Of a DNA stretch of 52,653 nucleotides, positions 1 to 8,540 are shown piece after piece. The translations under genes and the position numbers were made by a program. The number at the start of each line of letters is the position of its first letter. The stretch's first letter is position 1. The stretch is from Helicobacteraceae bacterium (lineage in GTDB: Bacteria > Campylobacterota > Campylobacteria > Campylobacterales > SZUA-545). Below the pieces are notes generated by a model. The model had not been told where the DNA came from and did not search any database. It saw only the letters and a program-made list of their open reading frames with translations. Where the stretch lies: positions 1-52,653 of the forward strand of contig JAIRNH010000050.1 of NCBI GenBank assembly GCA_031258155.1, written 5' to 3'.

Positions 1-63
1 ATTATTCTCGCGATAAGCGATTACACGGGGGGAGTTTATTTTTCGGTAAAATTCGACGGCTAA
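1..63 (+). CDS. C-terminal end of an unidentified gene, cut by the window edge
   Basis: The first frame is open from base 1 to a TAA at 61-63 and encodes 20 residues ending in GVYFSVKFDG. The composition (alternating hydrophobic and aromatic residues) looks like a normal protein end, whereas the other two plus frames either stop early or run into proline-rich text at the C tract. The fragment is too short to assign a family. Its stop lies 15 bases before the poly-C tract, so that tract is downstream of this gene and not inside it. Confidence 0.3.
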   Translation: MILAISDYTGGVYFSVKFDG

Positions 64-78
64 AAAATCCCTGTTTGG

Positions 79-97
79 CCCCCCCCCCCCCCCCCCC
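79..97. repeat. Poly-C tract of 19 bases
   Basis: There is an uninterrupted run of 19 C residues. Long G/C homopolymers in Campylobacterota are classic slipped-strand, phase-variable tracts. Here the tract seems intergenic or at the 5' end of a short open frame (75-326). All three plus frames downstream stay open for 110-230 bases, so length changes would give different products if anything is translated. A sequencing or assembly artefact in length is also possible. Confidence 0.8.
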
Positions 98-430
98 GCT
101 ATTTGCGGTTGCCTCGCAAGGCGAGCGACGCGCGGCGATCGCCCAGCCAATCTCTACGCCAACATTTCAACTCGCGCGCTCGCAACGATCGCGACCCAGA
201 GCTTCTCGAAGCTCTAATCGCCGCAAAGAGTTTCAGTCCGTAACCGGTTTTATAGGCGCTAAAACGCCCGACGGCGCGCCGACAAGTTTACGGAACGCTA
301 TCGATAGCGTTAAAGGAGGTTTGTGAAAGAACGCGCGGAACAAACGCAAAAAGCTATAAGCCGCCGTTAAGCGTTTGGTGGCTTGTAACAAACTTGCTCA
401 AAGCGGTTTTTGACGACGAGGCGATCCGCG
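98..430. other. Gap without a supportable gene
   Basis: Nothing here can be assigned. Three overlapping plus frames remain open after the C tract: one ends at 239-241 (residues near the end DPELLEALIAAKSFSP), one at 324-326. A strong AAAGGAGG-like Shine-Dalgarno sequence at 312-319 sits only 3 bases before a GTG that opens a 15-codon frame. The text looks like decayed coding DNA, not designed intergenic sequence. I see no family signature on either strand. Confidence 0.4.
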
Positions 431-987
431 TTAATCGTCTTTGGATTCTTCGCGCCGCAAATCGATAAACATCCGATGCGTCTCATTGATATGCTCAACC
501 GCCCTATGACCATTAAAAACGCTAGACAAGGCTATTTCGTTATCTTTGGTGAAGCGGTGGTTGATTCTGATATTGTAGGTTTTAAACGCCCAACTTATGA
601 GTCCCGTAAAATAAACGGCGCAATCAAGGTCTCGCCATTTTACGCCGCACACTCCTTTTTGCCATGGGAAAACGCTCATATACAACCAAACGCCATCGTC
701 GTCGGCGTATAGGCGTACGCTTCTTAAAAATAGAGACTTATACATAAAACGAGCATATGAAACGTAATGCCCCCGGCGGCGCCCAGAAAGTTATATCTAT
801 CGCGTTTGACGGAATCGGTTTTGGCGTTTTGTTTATCCATCGCGACGCGATGGTAAAACGTCGCTAAAACGCCAAAGATCGCAAACAAGATCGCGGCTAT
901 AAACGCAAAGCGAATAACAAGCGCGAGATAGGTCGTCTAAGACAATTTAAAACGTTTTACAACGCCGTCGTTTGTTTTGCTTACCAT
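431..987 (-). pseudogene. Broken membrane protein with a PH-like C-terminal region (in-frame TAG plus frameshift)
   Basis: An ATG at 987 (reverse strand) starts MVSKTNDGVVKRFKLS. It then meets TAG at 937-939 and continues in the same frame with two membrane segments (about LALVIRFAFIAAILFAIFG and a second around 740-785). A second break, a one-base frameshift in a T-run at 725-730, is needed to join the C-terminal part that starts LRSVRLYADDDGVWLYMSV and ends ESKDD at 431. Joined, the product would be about 185 residues: two helices followed by a beta-rich domain with the pattern of membrane-anchored bacterial PH-like proteins. Two independent lesions argue for a real pseudogene over a single sequencing error. 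The assignment of the C-terminal domain is from composition only. Confidence 0.55.
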
Positions 988-1012
988 AAAAATCGCCCGT
1001 ATTTTTCCGGTA

Positions 1013-2722
1013 TTATATCGGCGCGCTATTTTGCTCGCTCAAAGCCACAATCGCCCCCGCTCTAGCTAGAGCGCGATCGATATGATCGCAGATATTAACC
1101 TCGCCTATCAGTTTATGCAGACCCGCCCGCCGAATGTTTTGATAGACTTTGTGATTTACGCCGCTTAGAACCAGCGTCGTCCCCTGCTTAGCGGCGCCAT
1201 TGTGCAGCTCCTCAAGCGCGTTTAAGCCCGCCGCGTCCGCCATCGGCACAAAACGCATTCGCAAGATAAAGACCTTTGGCGGTTTGGAAAATATCCTAAG
1301 CGTATCGCGCAGCCGCTCCGCCACGCCAAAAAACAGCGGACCAAACAGTTCGTAAACCTCCGTGTCGTTTGGCACGATCTTTTTGCTAATCGCGTCGGGA
1401 TCGCTCTCCTCGTCGCCAAGCGCGTCCTTGAACGACTTGATCTGCGTGCCTTCCATCATCTTTTGAATAAAGACCAGCGAAGCCATCGATATGCCCGCCA
1501 AGATCGCTATGTTTAGATCGACTAGCGTCGTTAGCGTCAGCGTCATAAACAGCACCGCCGCGTCGCTCTTTGGCGCTTTAAGAATTGACTTTATGCGCTT
1601 AAACTCGCTCATATTCCACGCGATCACGACCAATATGCCGGAGAGCGCCGCTAACGGCACATGCGCGATAAACGGCGCGAGGAAAAACATAATCAGCAAC
1701 AGCCACGCCGCGTGTAGCATCCCCGAAATCGGCGTTTTCGCGCCGTTTTGGATATTCGCGGCGGTGCGAGCGAGCGCGCCTGTGGCGCATATCCCGCCAA
1801 AAAGCGCGCTGGCGACGTTTGCCGTCCCCTGCCCTATCAGCTCCGCGTTGGAGTTGTGGCGCGTTCCCGCCAAACCGTCCGCCACCACCGCGCTAAGCAG
1901 CGACTCTATGCCCGCTAAAAGCGCGATCGTCAGCGCGCTGGGAAAAAGCTCGCGGAGTTTAGCGAAGGTGATTTCGGGAAAGCTCGGCATAGGCAACATA
2001 TTTGGAATAGAGCCAAAACGACTTTGGATCGTCTCGATTGGCGGCGAGAAAACGATGGAGAGCAAACCCATCGCGCCCACGACCACCACTGGACCGGGAA
2101 TGCGCGGAACAAAGCGTTTGCATAGGACGATAATCGCTATCGATGCGAGCGCGACGGCAAGCGCGGCTAAGTTGATCGTGTCAAAATGTTCGACGTAGGC
2201 GATAAGGCGGTGCAAAAAATCCGCCGGCAGCTCGCCTTCGATCGTCAGCCCGAAAAAGTCCTTAATCTGCGAGAAAATAAGCAGTATCGTTATGCCGCTG
2301 GTAAAGCCCGTGATTACGGGGTATGGAATAAATCTGATCAAAATCCCCGCTTTGCAAAAACCCAAAACGATCAAAATAACGCCCGCCATAATCGTGGCGA
2401 TCGCCAGTCCGTCGAAGCCAAACTGCGAATACACGGTCGCCACGGTAACGGCGAAGGCGGCTGTGGGACCGCCGATTTGAAACTTGCTGCCGCCGAAAGC
2501 GGAGATGAAAAAACCCGCCACCACGGCGGTAAAGAGCCCTTTTTCTGGCGGCAGTCCGCTCGCGATCGCGATCGCCATAGCAAGCGGCGTCGCGATCACC
2601 GCCACGCTTAATCCCGAAATCGCGTCGGAGACGAAACTTTTGGGCGAGTAGCCGTGCAAAGAGTGCGCGATTTGCGCTCCGTATAGGTTGTGAATCTTTT
2701 TTAACGCGCCGACAATCGTCAT
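1013..2722 (-). CDS. SulP-family anion transporter with STAS domain
   Basis: This 569-residue inner-membrane protein has the SulP layout: a short cytoplasmic N-terminus, about 10-14 hydrophobic segments from residue 30 to 425, and a C-terminal STAS domain from about residue 452. The N-terminal SulP text (SGLSVAVIATPLAMAIAIAS) is characteristic. Family members carry sulfate, bicarbonate or dicarboxylates by proton or sodium symport; the substrate cannot be told here. In the STAS loop the usual Ser/Thr is alanine (MADAAGL), so phosphorylation-type control seems unlikely. It is a single gene, divergent from the AI-2E-family gene with a 179-base shared upstream region, and lies just after the broken gene at 431-987. 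Confidence 0.93.
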   Translation of the reverse strand: MTIVGALKKIHNLYGAQIAHSLHGYSPKSFVSDAISGLSVAVIATPLAMAIAIASGLPPEKGLFTAVVAGFFISAFGGSKFQIGGPTAAFAVTVATVYSQFGFDGLAIATIMAGVILIVLGFCKAGILIRFIPYPVITGFTSGITILLIFSQIKDFFGLTIEGELPADFLHRLIAYVEHFDTINLAALAVALASIAIIVLCKRFVPRIPGPVVVVGAMGLLSIVFSPPIETIQSRFGSIPNMLPMPSFPEITFAKLRELFPSALTIALLAGIESLLSAVVADGLAGTRHNSNAELIGQGTANVASALFGGICATGALARTAANIQNGAKTPISGMLHAAWLLLIMFFLAPFIAHVPLAALSGILVVIAWNMSEFKRIKSILKAPKSDAAVLFMTLTLTTLVDLNIAILAGISMASLVFIQKMMEGTQIKSFKDALGDEESDPDAISKKIVPNDTEVYELFGPLFFGVAERLRDTLRIFSKPPKVFILRMRFVPMADAAGLNALEELHNGAAKQGTTLVLSGVNHKVYQNIRRAGLHKLIGEVNICDHIDRALARAGAIVALSEQNSAPI

Positions 2723-2869
2723 AAAAACCTCGCGGTAGTTCTTGGCGTGAAACGATACTTAAAATAGCTTAGTTTATTATTAGGCGCGACGCGAGATCGC
2801 GAAAACGCCGTTTAAGTTTGGCTTAATTTTGTTTCGCGGCGGACGCGAAAACGTCCAGCCTTACGGCGT

Positions 2870-2875
2870 TATAAT
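2870..2875 (+). promoter_or_regulatory. Promoter -10 element (TATAAT) of the AI-2E-family gene
   Basis: A perfect TATAAT lies 26 bases before the ATG at 2902, with T-rich DNA upstream (2822-2834) and no good TTGACA. That is the usual look of sigma-70 promoters in Campylobacterota. A ribosome site AAGGA at 2892-2896 follows. Confidence 0.5.
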
Positions 2876-2901
2876 CGCGTTGTAGAACTCAAGGACGCTA
2901 T

Positions 2902-3951
2902 ATGAACGGCAATCGACTATTTCTGCTTTGCCTACTGTTAATCACGCTCTATCTGATGTATAAATTATATCTGCCGTTTTTGGCGGATATGGCTATAGCG
3001 TCGCTGCTTGCCATAGCTATGTCCAACGTGAACTTTTTTATACAGAGATTTGTAAAATACGCGCTTATCTCTTCTATTCTGACCACGTTGGCGTTGGCGC
3101 TTGTTATATTCGCGCCGATAGGATACGTTATAACCGCCGCGAGCAATATGATTAGCTTTGATTCAAACCCTGTGGAAAAGATCGTTTCATATCTCTCTAC
3201 GATCGACGCTTCGCTACCCGAATCGTTAGATTTTTTAAAACCGGATATAAAAGCGTATATAGACAATCTAAACAAATCTGAAATATCGGCGACAATCGTT
3301 TTCTACGTTAGAACCATAGGAGAAAAAAGCGCCGGATTTCTGAAAGATATGGCGCTGATCGTTATATTCTTTTTCTTTGCCTCCTATTACGGCAAAAGGT
3401 TGGCGGCGTATTTTCAAGGCGTGCTGCCAATGAACAAAAAAGAGGCGAACGATATATTTTTCGAGGTCGCCAACGTGATGAGCGTAACCTTGTATTCAAT
3501 CGTATTAACGGCGATCTTAGAAGGCGTTTTGTTTTCATTCATAGCCGCGGCGTATGGCTACGATCCGCTGTTATTCGGCGTTTTATACGGCTTCGGCTCG
3601 CTTGTCCCGATTGTGGGCGGGGCGCTTATCTGGCTACCTTTGGCTCTAATCGAGCTTGCCAACGGCAACGCCGTATCCGCGCTTATTATCGCGTTTTACT
3701 CGTTTATTATTATCGGAGCGGTCGATATTTTTATTAAACCGATCATCATTAAATACGTTAATCGTCAATTAGTCAAAACGCCGGTTTATTTTAACGAGCT
3801 ACTGATCTTTTTTTCGATCGTGGCGGGGCTGGCGACATTTGGTTTTTGGGGAATGATATTGGGTCCCGCGATCACAACCTTTTTTATATCGCTGCTGAAA
3901 CTGCATCGATCGATCAAAGAAAACTCGTCGTTAGAGTTATCGGATCGCTAA
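2902..3951 (+). CDS. AI-2E family (PF01594) integral membrane transporter
   Basis: The 349-residue protein has hydrophobic segments at both ends and a polar middle section (about residues 95-140), the AI-2E/PerM arrangement of roughly eight helices. The C-terminal half carries the family pattern: LLFGVLYGFGSLVPIVGGAL, then the long hairpin, and near the end a Gly-rich GFWGMILGPAI motif. Family members export small molecules or exchange sodium for protons; E. coli TqsA affects AI-2 release, but the name does not prove an AI-2 role. It starts at an ATG with AAGGA six bases upstream, is not in an operon, and converges on the TPR gene at 4027. Confidence 0.88.
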   Translation: MNGNRLFLLCLLLITLYLMYKLYLPFLADMAIASLLAIAMSNVNFFIQRFVKYALISSILTTLALALVIFAPIGYVITAASNMISFDSNPVEKIVSYLSTIDASLPESLDFLKPDIKAYIDNLNKSEISATIVFYVRTIGEKSAGFLKDMALIVIFFFFASYYGKRLAAYFQGVLPMNKKEANDIFFEVANVMSVTLYSIVLTAILEGVLFSFIAAAYGYDPLLFGVLYGFGSLVPIVGGALIWLPLALIELANGNAVSALIIAFYSFIIIGAVDIFIKPIIIKYVNRQLVKTPVYFNELLIFFSIVAGLATFGFWGMILGPAITTFFISLLKLHRSIKENSSLELSDR

Positions 3952-3964
3952 CGCCGCGCGTTCG

Positions 3965-4021
3965 CTTAAAATCAAAACGACGCCTTTCGCCCCCATTTTT
4001 AAAAAGCGAACAAAGGCGTCG
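3965..4021 (-). terminator. Stem-loop terminator between convergent genes
   Basis: A 10-base inverted repeat (CGACGCCTTT at 3978-3987, complement at 4012-4021) encloses a 24-base loop. Read leftwards, in the direction of the TPR gene, the stem is followed by a T-rich tail TTTTGATTTT, as in rho-independent terminators. It may also stop transcripts from 2902-3951. Confidence 0.5.
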
Positions 4022-4026
4022 CGCCG

Positions 4027-6111
4027 TCAGCGTTTTTCAAGTTGCCTAAGCAAACCGCATTCGCCAAGTTCGCACGCGATCTTCGCGTCTCTTTCCGCGT
4101 CGCGCCTATGTTTTATAAGCAGGTTTGTTTTTCCGAGTTCGATATATATAGCCGCGTTATTTTTGTCTAACGCGGACGCTTTGTTTAGATCGTCGATCGC
4201 TTTCTCGTAGGCGCGTTGTTTATTGTAAGCCGCGGCGCGTTTCATGTATAGTTGATGATTATTCGGGTCTAACTTAACGGCTTGCGATAGATCCGCGATC
4301 GCCCTTGCCAAGTTGGAGTTTAGCTGCAATTCCGCCCTGCTCGCGTATGCCTCCGCGTATTTGGGATTGAGCTTGATCGCCTGATTGAAATCGGCGAGCG
4401 CGGCGGAGCGTTTGTTTTGTTTAAGATATATCGCGCCGCGCGCGCCGTAGGTTTCGGCAAGCGAGGGATTTATCTTGATAGCCTGCGCAAAATCGGAGAA
4501 CGCCTTGCCGTAATCGCCCAGCTCTCCGTTGGAAACGCCTCTGGCGCTGAAAGCCTCCGCGTATTTGGGATTGAGCTTGATCGCCTGATTGAAATCGGCG
4601 ATCGCTATTTTGTATCTTTTCAGACCGTTATTCGCCGCTCCGTGTCCGTAATAAAAATCCGCCCGTCGCGGCTCTTTTTGTATGGCTTTTGTGAAATCCT
4701 CGACGGCGTTTTTATAGTCGCCGACGCGGTTATAGGCAAAACCGCGCCCTCCGTAAGCCTCCGTAAGCGTCTCGTCAAATCTAAGCGCGATGGTAAAGTC
4801 CGCTATAGCGTTTCTAGCTTCCCCGTTTTTCAGATACGCCGCGCCGCGATCGGCAAACGCGGGAACAAAGTTGGAGTTTAGTCGAATTGCCCGCGTGAAA
4901 TCGGCGATCGCCTTTATTTGATTGCCGCTTTTGAGATATGCGCTGCCGCGCTCGTAACAGGAGACGTAATCTCTGGGGTTAAGAGCGATCGCCCGCGTGA
5001 AATCGGCTATCGCTCCGCTAAAATTTCTATTTGCCGCGTGTATCTGACCGCGCCCCGCATACGCCGCCGCCGCGTTTGGATCGGCGCCGATCGCCAAAGA
5101 GTAATCGGCGAAAGCCTTCTGCTTGTCGTTCGCGGCGGCGTATTCTTTTGCGCGCAAAAGATAGACGTTCGTTAGCTTGGAGTCGAATTTGATCGCTTGG
5201 CTAAAGTCCTCGATCGCCCTCTCCCGTTCGCCGCGATCGGAGCGCATAACTCCTCTGGAGCGGTAAGCCGCAGAATGGAAGGGATCCGCTTCGATCGCTC
5301 TGGAATAGTCGTCAAACGCCTCTTGGGTATTGCCCTGCCGTTGATAGGCGCTCGCGCGCAAAAACAGAACCAACGAATTGTTCGGTTCTATCGCGTAGGC
5401 TTGGTTGTAATCGTCTATGGCTTTGGCGTAATCGTTTGTTTTGAGCGAAACGTTCGCGCGCAGTAGATGGGTTAAAATCTTGGCGCTCGCGTCGTATTTG
5501 GAGCCGTTCGTATAATCGGATAGCGCCTCGCTCGTATTGGCGAGCCTGCCGTGCGCGACGGCGCGTTTAAAATAGGCTTCGGCGAGGTCTCTTTTTTGCC
5601 TGAGCGTTTCCGTATAATCGGCGATCGCTTCGCGCGTCGCGCCGACGTTCATATACGCGTCCCCTCTTAAAAGGCGCGCTTGATAGTTTTTCGGATCGCG
5701 CTTTATCGCCTCCGTATAATCGGCGATCGCTTTGGGGTAGTCTTTAAGTATCGCGTATTCGTTGGCGCGGCGAATATACGACGGCGTTATATCTTTGCCA
5801 AAGCCGATCGCCGAGGTAAAGTCCTTGATCGCCTCTTGGTGTTTGCCGTCCATAGAGTAGGCGATCGCCCGCCCGCTATAAGCTACGCGCGCGTTTTTAT
5901 CGTTTAAGATGGCAAAGGTGAAATCGACGATCGCTTTTTTGCTCTCGCCCAATTGGAGATAAACAAAGGCTCGATCCATAAAAGGCGCCGCCGCCGTTTG
6001 GTTTGATTTAATCTGCTCGGTGTATCGCTCGATCTCCTCTTGATGCGAAATAGGCTCTTCGGCAACGCATATAGAGGAGATAACGAGCGCGCAAACTAAA
6101 CTATAACGCAT
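4027..6111 (-). CDS. Large secreted tetratricopeptide-repeat protein
   Basis: The product has 694 residues. Residues 1-17 form a signal peptide (MRYSLVCALVISSICVA), so it should be periplasmic. The rest is an almost unbroken series of about nineteen 34-residue TPR units with the W-L-G-Y-A-F-A-P pattern, most carrying the variant AIADFTRAI/AIADYTEAI in helix B. The C-terminal tail DAKIACELGECGLLRQLEKR is shared with the second TPR protein at 47671-48336. TPR proteins are scaffolds for protein complexes; no enzyme domain is visible. The gene is monocistronic with a terminator downstream. It is dense in GCGATCGC words (seven by my count), partly because the repeats reuse the same codons. Confidence 0.92.
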   Translation of the reverse strand: MRYSLVCALVISSICVAEEPISHQEEIERYTEQIKSNQTAAAPFMDRAFVYLQLGESKKAIVDFTFAILNDKNARVAYSGRAIAYSMDGKHQEAIKDFTSAIGFGKDITPSYIRRANEYAILKDYPKAIADYTEAIKRDPKNYQARLLRGDAYMNVGATREAIADYTETLRQKRDLAEAYFKRAVAHGRLANTSEALSDYTNGSKYDASAKILTHLLRANVSLKTNDYAKAIDDYNQAYAIEPNNSLVLFLRASAYQRQGNTQEAFDDYSRAIEADPFHSAAYRSRGVMRSDRGERERAIEDFSQAIKFDSKLTNVYLLRAKEYAAANDKQKAFADYSLAIGADPNAAAAYAGRGQIHAANRNFSGAIADFTRAIALNPRDYVSCYERGSAYLKSGNQIKAIADFTRAIRLNSNFVPAFADRGAAYLKNGEARNAIADFTIALRFDETLTEAYGGRGFAYNRVGDYKNAVEDFTKAIQKEPRRADFYYGHGAANNGLKRYKIAIADFNQAIKLNPKYAEAFSARGVSNGELGDYGKAFSDFAQAIKINPSLAETYGARGAIYLKQNKRSAALADFNQAIKLNPKYAEAYASRAELQLNSNLARAIADLSQAVKLDPNNHQLYMKRAAAYNKQRAYEKAIDDLNKASALDKNNAAIYIELGKTNLLIKHRRDAERDAKIACELGECGLLRQLEKR

Positions 6112-6178
6112 TATTCGTCCTTTGAACTAAAATTACGCTATTTTAGCCTACAAAAGGTTTGTTAGCGCTTGGTTGTAT

Positions 6179-6200
6179 AGCGGGCGTCAAAACGCCCGCT
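6179..6200. terminator. Perfect 9-bp hairpin, possible terminator or attenuator
   Basis: AGCGGGCGT at 6179-6187 and its complement at 6192-6200 enclose a CAAA loop. It lies in the 236-base gap downstream of the cyclase gene and upstream of the TPR gene start. There is no T-run on either side, so it would not be a classical intrinsic terminator. Confidence 0.3.
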
Positions 6201-6347
6201 CCGTTCGCGAAGTTTTGCCCGCCATAAACGCTTAAAACCGCTTTATCGCTCAAACGCCGCGTTTTTGCGGCTTTAGAGCTTTCTTTTGCGTTGGCGCTTG
6301 CGCGAGGCGCATCGGCTCCGATCGGGCGTTTTGCGCCGCGTAAAGCG

Positions 6348-8540
6348 CTATTTCTCGCTGAGATTATCGATTCCGTCGTCCCACTCCTCCGCCGAAGGCG
6401 CTTTTTGGGCGTAGGCGTCGCAAATATCGGCGTAGCGTTTAGCCGTTAAATCTCGATTATTTTCGCCGTATATGGCGCTAAAAATCTCGAAAGCCTTGGC
6501 AAACTCGCGGTTTTCGTAGCGATCAAAGGCTATATTCCATTGCGCGATCGTCTCTTTCAATAAAGGCGAAGCGTTTTGCTTAAGATCGATTAGCTCGTAT
6601 AAACGCAGGGGCGTTTGAACGCCAACCGCTCTTATTTTGCTTAAACGCCTATAGATAAACTCGTCGCCGGCAAGCTCTTTGGTTCGCTCGCCGATCAATA
6701 TGCCGCCCGTGTCGTAGCGTTTATTGGCTCCCTCCAGACGCGCGGCTAGATTGACGGCGTTTCCCATAATCGTATAGTTCATCTTTTTTTGCGTTCCCAT
6801 ATTGCCCACCACCATATCGCCGCTATTAACGCCTATTCGCGTATATACGGGCGTTTGGATCGGCGCGGCGTATTTTTTGATCAGAGCGTCGATCGCTTTT
6901 TGCGTGATTAAGCCGTTTTTGATCGCCTCGCGGTTAACGCTCAACTCCGCTTTTTTCATCGCTATCGCCGCTTTGCAGGCTAAAGCGGCGTGATTGGGCG
7001 TATAGATCGGCGCGCCGAAAAAGCCGATGATCGCGTCGCCCTCGTATTTATCGATCGCGCCTTGATAATCTAAAATTATGTCGCTCATAACGGTTAAGTA
7101 GTAGTTGAGCAGTTCTACTAGTTTTGAAGGGCTTTCAAGCGCTTCGGATACGGTGGAAAAACCGCGAATATCGGTAAATATCGCCGTCATTTCGCGCTCT
7201 TCGCCGCCTAGTTTTAGTTTGGACGGATCGGTTAAAAGCGCGTCGATCACTACGGGGCTTAGATACTGCCCGAAGGCGGATTTGATAAAGCGTTTTTGTC
7301 CGCGTTCGGCGGCGTATTTGCAAAGCGCCGCCGCTACGAAAGCCGCGAACGTCCCCGCCGTCGGCGCGACGACAATCATCCAAAAGCCTTTAACGTAGAA
7401 AAGAGCGCTTAATCCGACGAGCGCCGACTCGACGGCAAACAGCGCCGCTACGCTCAAATAGACGCGGTTCGCGTAAAGCGTTAAAAACGCGATCGATCCG
7501 ATTGATAAAAAACAGATCAGGATATTCGCCCATAGCGGAAATTCGGCGATAAAATCGCCCGAAAGCATATTGTCTAGCATAGTGATATGCATGCCAGCGC
7601 CCGGATAGACCGACGAGATTGGAGAGGCGAAAATGTCGTAAAGCCCGGGCGCGTAGAATCCGAACGCGATATATTTGCCCTCAAAATCTTCAGGCGGCAA
7701 CAGCGGCTCTTCGCCTTTGGAGTAAGCCTCTAAGCTCTGTAAAATATCGGCGGCGCTATAAGGAACGTAGCGGCTTAAATCCCCTTTGAAGCGTAGCAAA
7801 GCCTTCGCGTTTTCGTCTATGGGTATTTCGTAATCGCCCCATTTGATAAAACGTCCGTCGGAGACGACCGTTTTCTCCTCAAATCCCGCCGCGATCAAGA
7901 TCGCCGCGCCGAGACTTGGGAGCGCCTCGCCGTCTAAAGGCTCGAATAGCTTATACCTGCGAAACACGCCGTCCGAATCCGGTTTGCCCGTTACGCTTCC
8001 CACCGCCCGCGCCGCGCTACGAAGCGTTTCGATTGGTAACTGCGCCGAAAACGCCAATCGATCGGCGCTAACGCGCTCGACGACGCTAAACTCGCCCAGC
8101 AGAGGCTCGCCTAACGTCCCGCCGCCGAAAAAAACCGCCTGAACAACCCCGCCGAACCTCTCGCTAGAGGCGGCAAACGCCGCGTCGTCCTCTTTGCCGT
8201 ATGCCGACGGCTCGGAAAACAGCACGTCGAAGGCGATCGCTTTGGCGCCGCCAACGTTCATATAATCGACGATCTGCGCGTAGGCTTTTCGAGGCCAAGG
8301 CCACGACCAGCCGCGCTCTTTGTTAGCCCAATCTATGCTGGCTTGATCGAGCAACGCTACTATTATGTCGTCGGAAGGCTTGAACGACGAGGCGAACAGA
8401 TTAGCTCTAAGATCGTAGGTTTTATACTCCAAGAAATCAAAAACGCCCGTAGCCGTAGCTAAAACGCAAACGGCGAAACTTACCGCCGCAATCGATAGAG
8501 CGGCGGCAAGTTTGGCGCGGCTTTTAATCGATTTTATCAC
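6348..8540 (-). CDS. CHASE2-domain class III adenylate cyclase
   Basis: This 730-residue protein has one helix at about 11-33, a periplasmic CHASE2 sensor at about 45-325, three helices at about 336-407, and a cytoplasmic class III cyclase domain at about 447-645. Metal-binding aspartates are D457 (FTDIRGFS) and D502 (KYEGDAIIGFF). The purine-selecting pair is K498 and T590 (NYTIMG), the Lys/Thr type seen in bacterial adenylate cyclases, and the transition-state Asn and Arg are N597 and R601. All catalytic residues are thus present and cAMP is the likely product. The gene overlaps the M48 peptidase gene by four bases (ATGA), so it is the last gene of a three-gene operon. No cAMP receptor is in the window. 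Confidence 0.92.
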   Translation of the reverse strand: MIKSIKSRAKLAAALSIAAVSFAVCVLATATGVFDFLEYKTYDLRANLFASSFKPSDDIIVALLDQASIDWANKERGWSWPWPRKAYAQIVDYMNVGGAKAIAFDVLFSEPSAYGKEDDAAFAASSERFGGVVQAVFFGGGTLGEPLLGEFSVVERVSADRLAFSAQLPIETLRSAARAVGSVTGKPDSDGVFRRYKLFEPLDGEALPSLGAAILIAAGFEEKTVVSDGRFIKWGDYEIPIDENAKALLRFKGDLSRYVPYSAADILQSLEAYSKGEEPLLPPEDFEGKYIAFGFYAPGLYDIFASPISSVYPGAGMHITMLDNMLSGDFIAEFPLWANILICFLSIGSIAFLTLYANRVYLSVAALFAVESALVGLSALFYVKGFWMIVVAPTAGTFAAFVAAALCKYAAERGQKRFIKSAFGQYLSPVVIDALLTDPSKLKLGGEEREMTAIFTDIRGFSTVSEALESPSKLVELLNYYLTVMSDIILDYQGAIDKYEGDAIIGFFGAPIYTPNHAALACKAAIAMKKAELSVNREAIKNGLITQKAIDALIKKYAAPIQTPVYTRIGVNSGDMVVGNMGTQKKMNYTIMGNAVNLAARLEGANKRYDTGGILIGERTKELAGDEFIYRRLSKIRAVGVQTPLRLYELIDLKQNASPLLKETIAQWNIAFDRYENREFAKAFEIFSAIYGENNRDLTAKRYADICDAYAQKAPSAEEWDDGIDNLSEK

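Noticed and set aside
75-326. 83-codon plus-strand ORF starting in the poly-C tract
   Set aside because: Starts with a TTG directly in the tract, gives Pro/Arg/Ser-rich text, and two other frames are open in parallel; no family mark.
410-712. 100-codon plus-strand ORF
   Set aside because: It is antisense to the broken membrane-protein gene, whose text is far more protein-like on the other strand.
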